A program made the translations under genes and the position numbers. DNA of 64,000 bases, taken from contig NZ_JBGCCT010000021.1 in the NCBI RefSeq assembly GCF_041260665.1, positions 124,001-188,000 of the forward strand. Reading direction: 5' to 3'. The notes below the pieces were generated by a model. That model was not told the origin of the DNA, did not search any database, and saw only the letters and a list, made by a program, of their open reading frames with translations. This document shows positions 46,760 through 55,500 of this stretch, piece after piece. The number at the start of each line of letters is the position of its first letter. Position 1 is the first letter of the stretch. This stretch comes from Catenulispora sp. GP43. Its GTDB lineage: Bacteria; Actinomycetota; Actinomycetes; Streptomycetales; Catenulisporaceae.

Positions 46760-47910
46760 GTCAATTGAGCCGCGATGATTTTCGCGAGATTGCATCGACA
46801 GTGACCCCTCGCAGGGTCTCTCATTATCTCGCAACGACGTGGGATCTTGAATCGCGCGTTGAGGGAATCAAGGAGATTTGGCAACTGCGCGATGAAGACG
46901 GCAAACTTCAAGGCCGCATTATGCTACCCCTGGCGACTGATTACGTTGACTTCTTCGATCGATTTACCGAAGCGCTCAACATGGTCGGAAACGTCAGTGG
47001 TATGGATGCTAGCCGACTCATGGAGCAGATCCAGGAAACGCGAACTGATCTTCTATTAATTAGACTGGATCAGGTTGCGTCTGAAACCATCTCGTTCCAT
47101 CAGGCAAAAACGACCATCGATGCAATCTATGACATCGTTCGTGATGCTGCTTACTTCACGATCGATCCAGAGCGCTTCAGGGAGCATCGTCGAGGAGCTC
47201 CTCCTGCATCTGTAGCCGACTTCCTTCGAGAGGACATAAGGCTGGGGCATACGAAGCGAGGCAGCTTCATTTTCACCTTGGTCGCAAGGTTGGGGGAAAC
47301 AAATACAGGCGACTCGCGCCTGGAAGCTGACATGCCACTCGCACGTGAAGTCCTAACAAGCCTCGCGCGCAATGTTGAGAGGATCAGCACAAGGGGCGAT
47401 AATCCACAGCGGGACGTTGAGCTAAATGAGCTTGATCTTCGCACCCGCCTGGTTAAACCTCTTCGAAAGATCACCGATTCGGCCGGAGTTCGATCCGTCG
47501 ACCTTTCTTTCGAGTGGGCGTCAGGGGAGTCGCGGCCGGACGTTGGCCTACGACCGATCGTGTTGACGCGAGACATACTGTCAGAAGGCCCGCGCAATCC
47601 TATGATGGCCATAGAGGAAAGTAGTGCAGTTAGAATTGGCGAGCACAGGGCGATTACCGGATACGTTCAGTCGCTACGGCATAACGGTACCGACGGCGAC
47701 GGAGTAGCCGAAATCTCTGCCGAGGTGGACGGCTTGCCAACCACGGTTACAGCGTACCTCTCTGCGGAGGCACACGAGGTGGCGATCCGCGCCTACAGCA
47801 ATAGGACACCCTTAACCGTTGAGGGAGATTTAGTTTATGAGCGCAAATCTTGGGTGTTTCATGCAGTCTCGCGGGTAACGGGTCAGGGCAGCACGCTCTG
47901 GTCCCAGTAG
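46756..47910 (+). CDS. Unknown protein coupled to DUF4365 gene
   Basis: 384 aa, GTG start overlapping the DUF4365 stop. I do not recognise the family. The N-terminal 220 residues are helical (FDRFTEALNMVGNVSGMDAS, LIRLDQVASETISFHQAKTT, AIYDIVRDAAYFTID). The last 90 residues look like a small beta-barrel (ITGYVQSLRHNGTDGDGVAE, then TVTAYLSAEAHEVAIRAYSN, then TVEGDLVYERKSWVFHAV), possibly OB-fold-like. Codon and base use are low-GC like its partner and unlike the rest of the window, so the two genes moved together. No signal peptide or membrane segment. Confidence 0.65.
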   Translation: MSQLSRDDFREIASTVTPRRVSHYLATTWDLESRVEGIKEIWQLRDEDGKLQGRIMLPLATDYVDFFDRFTEALNMVGNVSGMDASRLMEQIQETRTDLLLIRLDQVASETISFHQAKTTIDAIYDIVRDAAYFTIDPERFREHRRGAPPASVADFLREDIRLGHTKRGSFIFTLVARLGETNTGDSRLEADMPLAREVLTSLARNVERISTRGDNPQRDVELNELDLRTRLVKPLRKITDSAGVRSVDLSFEWASGESRPDVGLRPIVLTRDILSEGPRNPMMAIEESSAVRIGEHRAITGYVQSLRHNGTDGDGVAEISAEVDGLPTTVTAYLSAEAHEVAIRAYSNRTPLTVEGDLVYERKSWVFHAVSRVTGQGSTLWSQ

Positions 47911-48468
47911 CCGTAATGTTCGCTTTCGCTGTTCGCCCTTCTTCGCCGACCTTCTTAGTTTCCAGCTTCGACTTCACTGCGAAGGGTACGGCGCTGATGC
48001 ACGCTGCCCTGCGGACAGTGACCATACGCGGGCAAGGCATACGTGGCTCGCGCACGATCGCTCGTGGAACAGCAAGGTGAGCACAGGCTGAAGTAACCAC
48101 GCTTCCCCGTCTGTACGGAGCGCAACGCGGTCGCACGAAAGGGTACGCCAACAGGTCCAGCGTCGAGCCGGCAGACCAAGAGCAACCAGAAGCGGCCTTC
48201 GTGCCGAGCCGCCCGCCGCGCCCGGGACCGGCCGCCAGGCCGCACGCCCGGGATGCGGCGGGCCGGCGGCGGCGCGGTAGCGCCGCCTTGATCTGATACA
48301 GCTCAATTCGGCAATGCGCCGCGGTATGTCTCGCCGTGCTCCAGATACAAAGTGGTGGCCTGCGATCGGGCTTCGATAGCTGCTTTGATGCGGCGTGCGA
48401 GACGCGGGATCAGCAGCGTGTCGACAAGCTCCGGATCGTGGTAGGTGCAGCCGGACCCGTAAGCGCAA
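47911..48468. other. Gene-poor stretch with a small minus-strand gene remnant
   Basis: About 560 bp without an intact gene. On the minus strand, from about 48455 down to a stop at 48303, a frame reads TYHDPELVDTLLIPRLARRI then EARSQATTLYLEHGETYRGA. It looks like the real C-terminus of a lost protein but has no start. The rest (48190-48290) is extremely GC-rich and low-complexity. Confidence 0.4.
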
Positions 48469-49023
48469 GTGGTGGCTGGGGCCCGGCACGCCGCTACTAG
48501 ACCACGGGTACCGACTGATCATGGCCTCTACCCAGGCAGTATTCAGGAACGTGAGCGGTTCCTGGAGGAGCGGCTGCAGCTGTGGTCAGACGCAGCGGAG
48601 TCGGAGTTGCTGTTCGACGCCCGGTTGGAGGCTCTGTTCAAGCAGGGATGTGATCTCGTCACAAGCTTCGGTTTGGAGATTCTGACGCCGGAGCGGGGAC
48701 AGTTTCTCATCGGGGATGTGCCAGCGCTCACCGTCCGACACGACCAAGCCGCCGCCGGGGTCCGCAACGGGATCGCTCTGGGTGACGCTCACTCAGTCGT
48801 GCTTCCCCTAGGTCCGCGGCAGTTGGCCGCCTTCGGCCCGGTAAGCGGCTACAGCACGATCCCGGTCAAACTGAGAGATCGACTCAACGGCATCCAGGTA
48901 CAGGAAGCTGATCGCTACGTCTATTTCCGCCCCGGTAGTGGACTGGAGGAGTTCGTGCGCTCTCAGCCTCGAGTCCAAGCTGTCATCCGTGGCGCCGCTC
49001 GCCCAGGCTCTACCGCGACCTGA
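48469..49023 (+). pseudogene. DUF4238-like protein, 5'-truncated
   Basis: At most 184 residues, of which about 160 look real (IQERERFLEERLQLWSDAAE, then GLEILTPERGQFLIGDVPAL, then VVLPLGPRQLAAFGPVSGYS). The core resembles the C-terminal half of DUF4238 proteins, where an 'element to be kept free' Asp-containing strand precedes a PLSP-like motif. Intact members are about 300 residues and begin with an HxVP-type N-terminus that is missing here. DUF4238 genes are frequent in defence islands. Called a remnant because the first 25 codons are composition-like noise. Confidence 0.5.
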
Positions 49024-49218
49024 TCACAAACCTACGATGGCTGCCCACCCGGGTTATCGGGGTGGCTGAAAGCCGCTAAGGAGGTGCTCCCATTGGCAAC
49101 CTTCACTCGAGAACGAGCACCTGGGTGCACCCGGCAACTGCGGAGCCGATGGCGGACCACAGAACACCTCTTCGTCAGGGTTCGCCAACAGCTGCCGCAC
49201 GAGATCCCAAAGCAGGCC

Positions 49219-49247
49219 GGCGCGCCAGGCCGACTGCCTGGCGCGCC
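49219..49247. terminator. Terminator hairpin between convergent genes
   Basis: Perfect 12-bp stem GGCGCGCCAGGC / GCCTGGCGCGCC with loop CGACT, between the DUF4238-like remnant (+) and the minus-strand gene ending at 49262. Confidence 0.7.
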
Positions 49248-49261
49248 CGCGTCAACCCTGT

Positions 49262-49804
49262 TCAGGGTGTCTTTCTCTGTGCGGTCCACCGAGCAAACCA
49301 GGCATGGGCACGGATGATGGCCTGGTCAGCTGGGTCTTTCGCCAGCAGGTCTTCGTATGCGGCTTCTCCACGTACGTTCATGTGGCCGGAATCGGGCGGC
49401 GGTAGCTCATCAATGGGGCGCCATCGAAAGAACACACCTGGCGTTATCGGAGGACGGAAAGGTGGGGCCAAGCCCTTGCGCTCGGCAACAAGGGCGAGCT
49501 GGTGAGTACAGCGGTTGCGCGCGTATCTCAAAGCCACCAGGTATCTACCGTCCGCGTCTACATCGCGCACATCCGCATAGCGCTGTCCGTCGAGCTTCTT
49601 GAAGGTCTCGTCGACACTCGCCGCCCACAGCAGCGTCTCGGAAAGAGGAATGAAAACGGCGGTCACATCCTCCGAGTCGTCCGCTGCCGCTCGGTAACGA
49701 TCGCCAGCGTGGCGGAAGCCTTCGAGAGCAAGAGCGAGCCTGTATTCGGGGTCGTTGAGAGCGACGGTCACGACGCCATAGTGGCACGAAGCGCTGACAC
49801 CCAT
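49262..49804 (-). CDS. Hypothetical protein
   Basis: 180 aa if started at ATG 49804 (MGVSASCHYGVVTVALND); the frame is open further up to an ATG at 50017, but that part looks like noise. Recognisable real-protein stretches are LALALEGFRHAGDRYRAAAD, VFIPLSETLLWAASVDETFK and YLVALRYARNRCTHQLALVA, mostly helical, with a conserved-looking YARNRCTHQ. Function unknown. It lies on the same strand as, and 240 bp downstream of, the PLD-S1 gene, so it might be a third member of that operon. Confidence 0.5.
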   Translation of the reverse strand: MGVSASCHYGVVTVALNDPEYRLALALEGFRHAGDRYRAAADDSEDVTAVFIPLSETLLWAASVDETFKKLDGQRYADVRDVDADGRYLVALRYARNRCTHQLALVAERKGLAPPFRPPITPGVFFRWRPIDELPPPDSGHMNVRGEAAYEDLLAKDPADQAIIRAHAWFARWTAQRKTP

Positions 49805-50044
49805 GGACAGTTCGAGATGCCCAGTCGAGGTGCTCCAAGGTCTTCTCGCCAGCACCTCCACGGCCGCAGGGGGCGACCCGTGATCGAACCACTCTCGGGG
49901 CGCGATCAGAGCACAACTATGCGCCGGCAAGAGCGGCGGGGCGCGATCATGTCCTTGTTCGACGAACCGGAAGTACGCTACGCCGTGGCACCCCAACGCC
50001 CCAATAGGTACCTCCACCCACCTGCCAACGCGAGGGCCAGCTTG

Positions 50045-51787
50045 TCAGGTGGAGAGCGCCTTTCGCGAGAGCGAAACCCGTCCTCGTTGGAAGTCGACCT
50101 CCATTACCATCACAGTCACCGTCTCGCCGACTTTGACAACCTCCGAGGGATGCCCGACACGTCGACTGGCGAGTTGCGAGATATGGATCAACCCATCAAC
50201 TTCACCCAGGCCGACGAATGCTCCGTAGTTGGTCAGGCGCTTTACCGGACCTGAGACTATCTGCCCTATCACCAGGTTCCTGAGTGCCGCTTGGCGCTTA
50301 GTTTCGCGTGTGATTACCTCGGGCTGTTCGACATCACGCCGCGCCGGAGCGGGCTGATCGGGAATCGCGGCGGATCGTGTCACCCCAAGGGTAGGTAGGG
50401 CGCGGTATTCTCTTGGCAGGTTCCCGACTACCTCGATAGCGAAGCTACAGTTCTCTGTCATGTATTTCTCGTACGCTCGATCCGCGAGCACCTGGTCCTG
50501 GACCAGGTCGCCCTCCTCTTGGCGGTACTTGCGCGTCGGCTCGCCACGGAACGAGAGCCAATTGAAGCTGGTCTTGATGTAGTAACTGTCGCTGACCAGG
50601 AGTTTCGCATGGGTGTCGTCGACCTGAACTATCGCCAGTCGACCCGAGCGACGTGCCGCTGTGTGAAGGTCTTGCAGGGCCTCTCGGTCGGTCCCGGCGT
50701 TGTCGCCAAGGCCCCAGAAGATTGTGACGTCCACTGTCTGCGCAAGTTTCTCGACCCGCCTGACCCACTGCTCGGTCACGACCGTCCGTCGGATCCACGG
50801 GCTATTGATCAGCAGCCGACGTCGTGAATTCGTTAGAGCGTCCTCAAGCCACTGCGGATGCTCGTAGACCCCGAGCCACCGGATCGCTGCACGGTCCAGA
50901 GCACCGTTACCGGCGTCACCACTGTCGTCCGCGTCATCTGCTGCGAGTTGCAGAGCGATGACCTCGTCCTTGCCGAGCCGCTCACCGGATTCTGATACTG
51001 GCTCATGGGGCGTCTCGACCGGAGCCGTGGACAGACGGAGCCGCTCTACTGCCCCCATCTGCTCCAGTGCGGCAGCGTGCTGTTCGCTCCATACGCCGTC
51101 CACTTCGACTCCGAGACGGAGGGCATCGGAGTCTTCATCCTTGAATACCAGGAGAATCGCGTCGCGGAAGTAGTTCGAGTTCTCGGTGACGCCGCTGACT
51201 CCCAGGATCCGGAATGTCTCACGTGCTCGTGCGTCGAGCGCGGAAGTGATGCCGGCGATCGTCAAGTCGGTCGTCTGCACCGGCATGCTGCTGGCTGGCG
51301 GAAGCAGGATCCTGCCCGGATCGGCTTTCGCCCTGCTCGAACGGAGCAGCGAGTTCTTCCGCCAATCAGTGACCGATGCTGCCAGGCGATCGTATACAAC
51401 GGGGAGGGTCGCTGCTTTTGGATGACGGAGCTGGGCGTCTCGCGCCGCCTCCTGCCCGGCCGGCAGCAACGTCAGTCTGCGTGCTTCGCCGAGCGCCGGC
51501 GGCTGATAGGCCACGTACTCAGCCACGAGCAATCCCGCGACAGCCCGCCCGGTGTCCCCGTCGCTGAGTCCGAGGAACAACTGCAGGTCCTCGACGCTGT
51601 CGATACCGTTGAGCATCGCGCGCAGCGTGTACTTCTGCGAGGCTTCCAAGTCTTCGGACTGCTCGGCCAGGACGTCGACGGTGAGAACCGACGCCGGGAT
51701 GGCACACGGTTCAGCCGCCAGCAAGATGTGCCCTGGACGTGCATGTGCGTGGCGGCGCGCCGCGTCGGCGAGGACATCACGGCTCAC
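50045..51787 (-). CDS. PLD-family nuclease with C-terminal S1 RNA-binding domain
   Basis: 580 aa. GTG 51787 is chosen because it overlaps the stop of the upstream kinase-helicase gene (GTGA). The N-terminal 150 residues include a winged-helix-like stretch (LFLGLSDGDTGRAVAGLLVA). At about 300-450 lies a phospholipase-D-type fold: RRRLLINSPWIRRTVV, then a single HxK motif His393-Ala-Lys395 with Asp400 (THAKLLVSD), then KTSFNWLSF. One HKD motif implies action as a dimer. Residues about 505-576 are a canonical S1 OB-fold (IGQIVSGPVKRLTNYGAFVG, GLIHISQL, VTVMVMEVDFQRGRVSLS). The likely role is nuclease targeting RNA or DNA, partnered with the helicase; a PLD-S1 fusion is uncommon. Confidence 0.75.
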   Translation of the reverse strand: MSRDVLADAARRHAHARPGHILLAAEPCAIPASVLTVDVLAEQSEDLEASQKYTLRAMLNGIDSVEDLQLFLGLSDGDTGRAVAGLLVAEYVAYQPPALGEARRLTLLPAGQEAARDAQLRHPKAATLPVVYDRLAASVTDWRKNSLLRSSRAKADPGRILLPPASSMPVQTTDLTIAGITSALDARARETFRILGVSGVTENSNYFRDAILLVFKDEDSDALRLGVEVDGVWSEQHAAALEQMGAVERLRLSTAPVETPHEPVSESGERLGKDEVIALQLAADDADDSGDAGNGALDRAAIRWLGVYEHPQWLEDALTNSRRRLLINSPWIRRTVVTEQWVRRVEKLAQTVDVTIFWGLGDNAGTDREALQDLHTAARRSGRLAIVQVDDTHAKLLVSDSYYIKTSFNWLSFRGEPTRKYRQEEGDLVQDQVLADRAYEKYMTENCSFAIEVVGNLPREYRALPTLGVTRSAAIPDQPAPARRDVEQPEVITRETKRQAALRNLVIGQIVSGPVKRLTNYGAFVGLGEVDGLIHISQLASRRVGHPSEVVKVGETVTVMVMEVDFQRGRVSLSRKALST

Positions 51788-54700
51788 TGGTACTGCACCC
51801 TTCCCGAGGCACTTGTTGTGATGTGGGCCAGCACTCGCTTCAGTGGCCCTTCCGAACTGGCGATGAAGTCCGAGTCTCCGACGATCCACAGGATTTCGCG
51901 GGCTCGTGACAGGGCCACGTTCACTCGCCCAGTGAAGCGGTCGGACAGGAATCCGAGTTCGCCTATGAGGTTGCTCCGGGTCACCGAGAAGATCACTATG
52001 TCGGCTTCACGGCCTTGTACGGCGTCTACTGTCTTGACCTGCACGGTGAGGTTCGTCAGTTCCAGGCGACGAAGGGCGCGTTCGATCTCGGTGCATTGGC
52101 TCCGGTACCCGCTGAGAACCAGTACCTCGGGCTTGGCCCCGTCCAGGCGGGCATAGCCGCCGAGCTGCGCCTGGTCGTCGATGCGCTTCACGAGTTCGGC
52201 CACCTGCTCGACCTCGAGCTTGTTCGACGAGCTTGAACTTCCGGGGTACCTGGCCTCCTCGTGACGGTTGCTTCGCCGACTGGTCGAGAACCAGACGAGT
52301 CGGTCGCCGTCGCCGATGGTGGCGGGGTCGATGCTGGGAACCGGGTCGTGTTTGAGCGTCCCGGCGTAGAAAGTGTGCGATATGAGCTCTCCGATGGGCA
52401 CCGCCATCCGGTGCTGCGTCACCAAGGTGGATCTGCACGGTTCTGGTGCCTCCGCGAGGAGGATGTCGAACAGGGAAGAAGACAGGAGCACCCTGTCCAG
52501 ATCGAATCCCTCGACAAGGTCCGGATAGTCGAATACCTCTTCCGCCATCGGCGGCAGCTGTTTCGTGTCCCCGACCAGCACCCAGCGCTTGGAGCGGGTC
52601 ATCGGCACCAGGAGTTCCGGGGCCGTGGCCCGCGACGCCTCATCTATGATGCACAGGTCAAACTGCATGTCCTGGATCCGGCTGTTGGACAGGAATCCCA
52701 TGCAGGTGCCAGCGACCACGCTCTGTGTGGGAAGGAACATCGGCTCGGCGGTCATCGGGTCGTTGAGGCTTGAGAGCCAGTCGCCCTGTATGCGCACCAG
52801 CTCCCGCAGCCGTTTGTCGCTTTGCGTCCCTAGCAGGCGCGTAACCAGACTCTCGAGCGCGTCGGTGTCGAGCGGCCAGGCCACGTTCACCGCCACGTTC
52901 TGGGCGAGCGCACGTACCGCCTCGACTGCGACATCGGCTCGGTCCACAGCCCGTAGGTATTCCGCAAGCAGCTCCGCCCGCTCCTCTGGTAGATCCTCGT
53001 TGTCAAGGCGATCCTTGTCCTCGTCGAGAACTCCGAGAGGACTTGCGCTCTTCTGCTCCTTCCGGATGGCTGCCAGTGCCTCTTCCGCGCGCAATGCCAG
53101 CGACAGGTGTTCGATGCGCACACCCTCTCTTTCGGCGAGGACAGCCATGCCGTCGCGGGCTCGATCGCGGATCTCCTGCGCCCACGCCCCCAACTTGTTG
53201 GCCAGTAGCAAATGAGCCGCATCCGGATCGACGTTGTCGTCACGGCTCGACAGCCGCACCACCGACGTCACTCCAGAGCGGTAGAGACGTGTGATCGCGT
53301 TGTCGATCGCTACGTGCATCTGGCTGACCAAGAGCACCTTGTCCCCGGGCCGGGCCGCAAGGTATTGGTTGACGAGCTCGCAGATGAACGAAGTCTTGCC
53401 GGTTCCCGGCGGGCCCTCGACCAGGAACACGTCCTTGGACCCCAGGGCGTTCGCGACTGCGATTCTCTTGTCGTCGTCGATTGCCGGCGTGAGTGCCTGG
53501 AACTCGACGGGCTCCGGGGCCAGCGCGACTGACGGATCCAGCACCAACTCGCGCAAGTGCGGACGCGCGGCGCTTCCGTCGCGTAAAGCTGCCAGCGCAT
53601 TCTTCTGCCGTCGGATCGAGGCCTGCGACGGCGTCCTGTCTCGGACCAACACACCTTCGGCAGGGATCTCAATCCCAGCCCGAGCCGGACGGACCGTGAC
53701 GTCCGCACCGTCCGCTTCGACGATCCGCACAGCAACGCCGCGATGTGGTAGCCCGTCGGACGGCCGAGCTATCCGTTCCTGGTCCAGGTGTGCGCTGGTC
53801 AGAGGAGCCGATGTCTCCACAATGACCTCGCCGGATGAGCGACCGACTCGGGTGTAGACGATTGGCTCCTCAAGCCGCTTCTCCAACTGCTCTTTCGCCT
53901 CGATCAGCCGTGACCAGTTGCCGAGTCGCACCTCCTTGAAACGGTCACTTGATCGGTCACCGGAATCCTGGACAGCTTTCTCCAGCAGTGCGTGAAGCTC
54001 AGCCGCTGACGACGCGGCCACACGCAGGTTCGTGGGCCGCGTGGCTGTCCAGGCGAAATCCCGATCATCCACGGCGACAGCATCCGCATGGTGGCGTAGG
54101 TGTTCGAGGTCTTCGTAATCTCTGGTCTCCGCCCACGTGCACACCAACTGCTGGTAATCGCTCTTGAACGCAAGCGTGAGTTCGATCTGGTCCCCGACAA
54201 GCCTGAACTCGTCGGCCGTAAGGCTGTGCCGCCCGTCGGAATTCGTGCGCAGACGAGGCATCACATGCGTCACCGCACCCAGACGAGCAGAGATGACTGC
54301 CTCGGCAGTACGTTCATCCGCCGATTCTTCCAGCGACCGCCTGGCCTTATTCGACAGCTCAAACGACACGACGTTCCTCAGATGCCAGTTCCGGCTACGG
54401 GCTGCCTGGATCGTCCGGAGTTCGAGGTGGAACACCTGTCCGTCCGCCGGCCGCCGGGTCGGGTCCGGGTCGAGCGCCCGGCGGAGCAGAGGAAGAACGT
54501 CCTTGGGCGGCACGTCGGCTTCATCGAGGGCACGCTGAATATCTGGATAGTCACGTAGCTCCCAGCCCGTGACACACTGCAGAAGTGTCGCGGCTAGCCC
54601 ATACACATCAAAACGGGCAGATCCGCGCGACGCTTGATCCGGTGGGGCCCACGGTGCGCTCGACAGGCCCGCGACCGTCGCGTCATTCGGCCCCGCGACC

Positions 54701-55182
54701 TGATCCTTGATCTTACTGAGCGCGAAATCCGCAATCAGCGGCCTGCCATTGCACCAGAGCACATTGCCGGGCTTGATATCCCGATGGACGACCGACATGG
54801 AATGGGAGTGCGCGAGTGCCGCCGCCAACGGCAGCGCAACGACCTCTGCGACATCGTCCCAGCCCGGGGGCTCACTGAAGCCCTTCAACCAGTCCCTGAC
54901 CGTCTCCGGCACCCAGTCCAATACTACGAAGTGCACGCCCGCGGCCTCGTCCGTCCCGCTGTCCAGCAAAGGCGCGATATTCGGGTGATCGAGCTTCCGC
55001 AGCGCAGCGGTCTCTCGCTCAAAATAGATTCGGTAGATGTCGTCCGCCTTGGCCGGCATGGTCTTGACCGCAACGTGACGTCCGCCCTGATGTAGATCGG
55101 CTGCCTGGAACACCTCGGCTTGACCACCGACTCGGCGTGTTCCGGCGATCTCTGCGTACCGCCCGGCGATCATTCGAGCCAT
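51784..55182 (-). CDS. Protein kinase-SF1 helicase fusion protein
   Basis: 1132 aa. Residues about 8-260 are a Ser/Thr kinase-like domain: Lys40 in HVAVKTM, Glu57 in the C helix, the catalytic loop His133-Arg134-Asp135 in VVHRDIKPGNVLW, and Asp152-Phe-Ala in IADFALSK, where DFG would be usual. A linker region of about 300 residues follows. The C-terminal half is an Upf1/DNA2-like SF1 helicase: EGPPGTGKTSF (590-597), DEAS at 847-850, GDTKQLPP at 871-878, TVDAVQGREADIVIFSVTRS and NVALSRAREILWIVGD. ATG 55182 has AGGGAG upstream. It is translationally coupled to the PLD-S1 gene. The combination suggests a regulated antiphage or antiplasmid nuclease-helicase (inference). Confidence 0.85.
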   Translation of the reverse strand: MARMIAGRYAEIAGTRRVGGQAEVFQAADLHQGGRHVAVKTMPAKADDIYRIYFERETAALRKLDHPNIAPLLDSGTDEAAGVHFVVLDWVPETVRDWLKGFSEPPGWDDVAEVVALPLAAALAHSHSMSVVHRDIKPGNVLWCNGRPLIADFALSKIKDQVAGPNDATVAGLSSAPWAPPDQASRGSARFDVYGLAATLLQCVTGWELRDYPDIQRALDEADVPPKDVLPLLRRALDPDPTRRPADGQVFHLELRTIQAARSRNWHLRNVVSFELSNKARRSLEESADERTAEAVISARLGAVTHVMPRLRTNSDGRHSLTADEFRLVGDQIELTLAFKSDYQQLVCTWAETRDYEDLEHLRHHADAVAVDDRDFAWTATRPTNLRVAASSAAELHALLEKAVQDSGDRSSDRFKEVRLGNWSRLIEAKEQLEKRLEEPIVYTRVGRSSGEVIVETSAPLTSAHLDQERIARPSDGLPHRGVAVRIVEADGADVTVRPARAGIEIPAEGVLVRDRTPSQASIRRQKNALAALRDGSAARPHLRELVLDPSVALAPEPVEFQALTPAIDDDKRIAVANALGSKDVFLVEGPPGTGKTSFICELVNQYLAARPGDKVLLVSQMHVAIDNAITRLYRSGVTSVVRLSSRDDNVDPDAAHLLLANKLGAWAQEIRDRARDGMAVLAEREGVRIEHLSLALRAEEALAAIRKEQKSASPLGVLDEDKDRLDNEDLPEERAELLAEYLRAVDRADVAVEAVRALAQNVAVNVAWPLDTDALESLVTRLLGTQSDKRLRELVRIQGDWLSSLNDPMTAEPMFLPTQSVVAGTCMGFLSNSRIQDMQFDLCIIDEASRATAPELLVPMTRSKRWVLVGDTKQLPPMAEEVFDYPDLVEGFDLDRVLLSSSLFDILLAEAPEPCRSTLVTQHRMAVPIGELISHTFYAGTLKHDPVPSIDPATIGDGDRLVWFSTSRRSNRHEEARYPGSSSSSNKLEVEQVAELVKRIDDQAQLGGYARLDGAKPEVLVLSGYRSQCTEIERALRRLELTNLTVQVKTVDAVQGREADIVIFSVTRSNLIGELGFLSDRFTGRVNVALSRAREILWIVGDSDFIASSEGPLKRVLAHITTSASGRVQYQ

Positions 55183-55418
55183 CCACGTCTCCCTGGATCA
55201 CAATCAGCTCTCGAAAGGTGGCTCTCAGCCTACTGGTGAGCGTGGTCCACGGCGCCCAGCGATGCGAACGCGCTCGAACCCCATTCGCCGACTCACACCT
55301 GCCACGCAGACAGAGCGGAGCGATCGAGTTCCCCCACTTGAAGAACCGCATGCGGCCTCGCCAGAGGTGAGTTCGCGCCAGGTAGTAGACGCCCGATCAG
55401 GCAGGACGGTCAAAGCCT

Positions 55419-55460
55419 CTCTTAATCCGCGGGTTCGGGGTTCAAGTCCCTGGCGGCGCA
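55419..55460 (+). other. 3' fragment of tRNA-Lys(CTT): attachment-site scar
   Basis: The sequence from CTCTTAATCCGC (anticodon loop with CTT) through the T arm (GGGGTTCAAGTCCC, 5-bp stem with one G-U pair) to the acceptor strand GCGGCGC and discriminator A matches the 3' half of an actinomycete tRNA-Lys(CTT). The bases before it do not pair to form the anticodon stem or D arm, so no complete tRNA is present. Site-specific integrases use exactly this anticodon-to-3'-end segment as their att core. The element lay to the left, since the foreign side is upstream and the terminator is downstream. Confidence 0.8.
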
Positions 55461-55468
55461 CCCGTAGC

Positions 55469-55500
55469 AAGCCCCAGCTCACGAGCGTGAGCTGGGGCTT
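55469..55500 (+). terminator. Strong intrinsic terminator (probably of the original tRNA gene)
   Basis: 14-bp perfect stem AAGCCCCAGCTCAC / GTGAGCTGGGGCTT with loop GAGC, followed by TATGTTTTG. Located 8 bases past the tRNA fragment, as usual for tRNA terminators. Confidence 0.85.

Noticed and set aside
55375-55460. A complete tRNA ending at 55460
   Set aside because: GCGCCA at 55375 could begin an acceptor strand, but the anticodon loop CTCTTAA has no complementary stem on its left side and no D arm is present. Only the 3' half is real.
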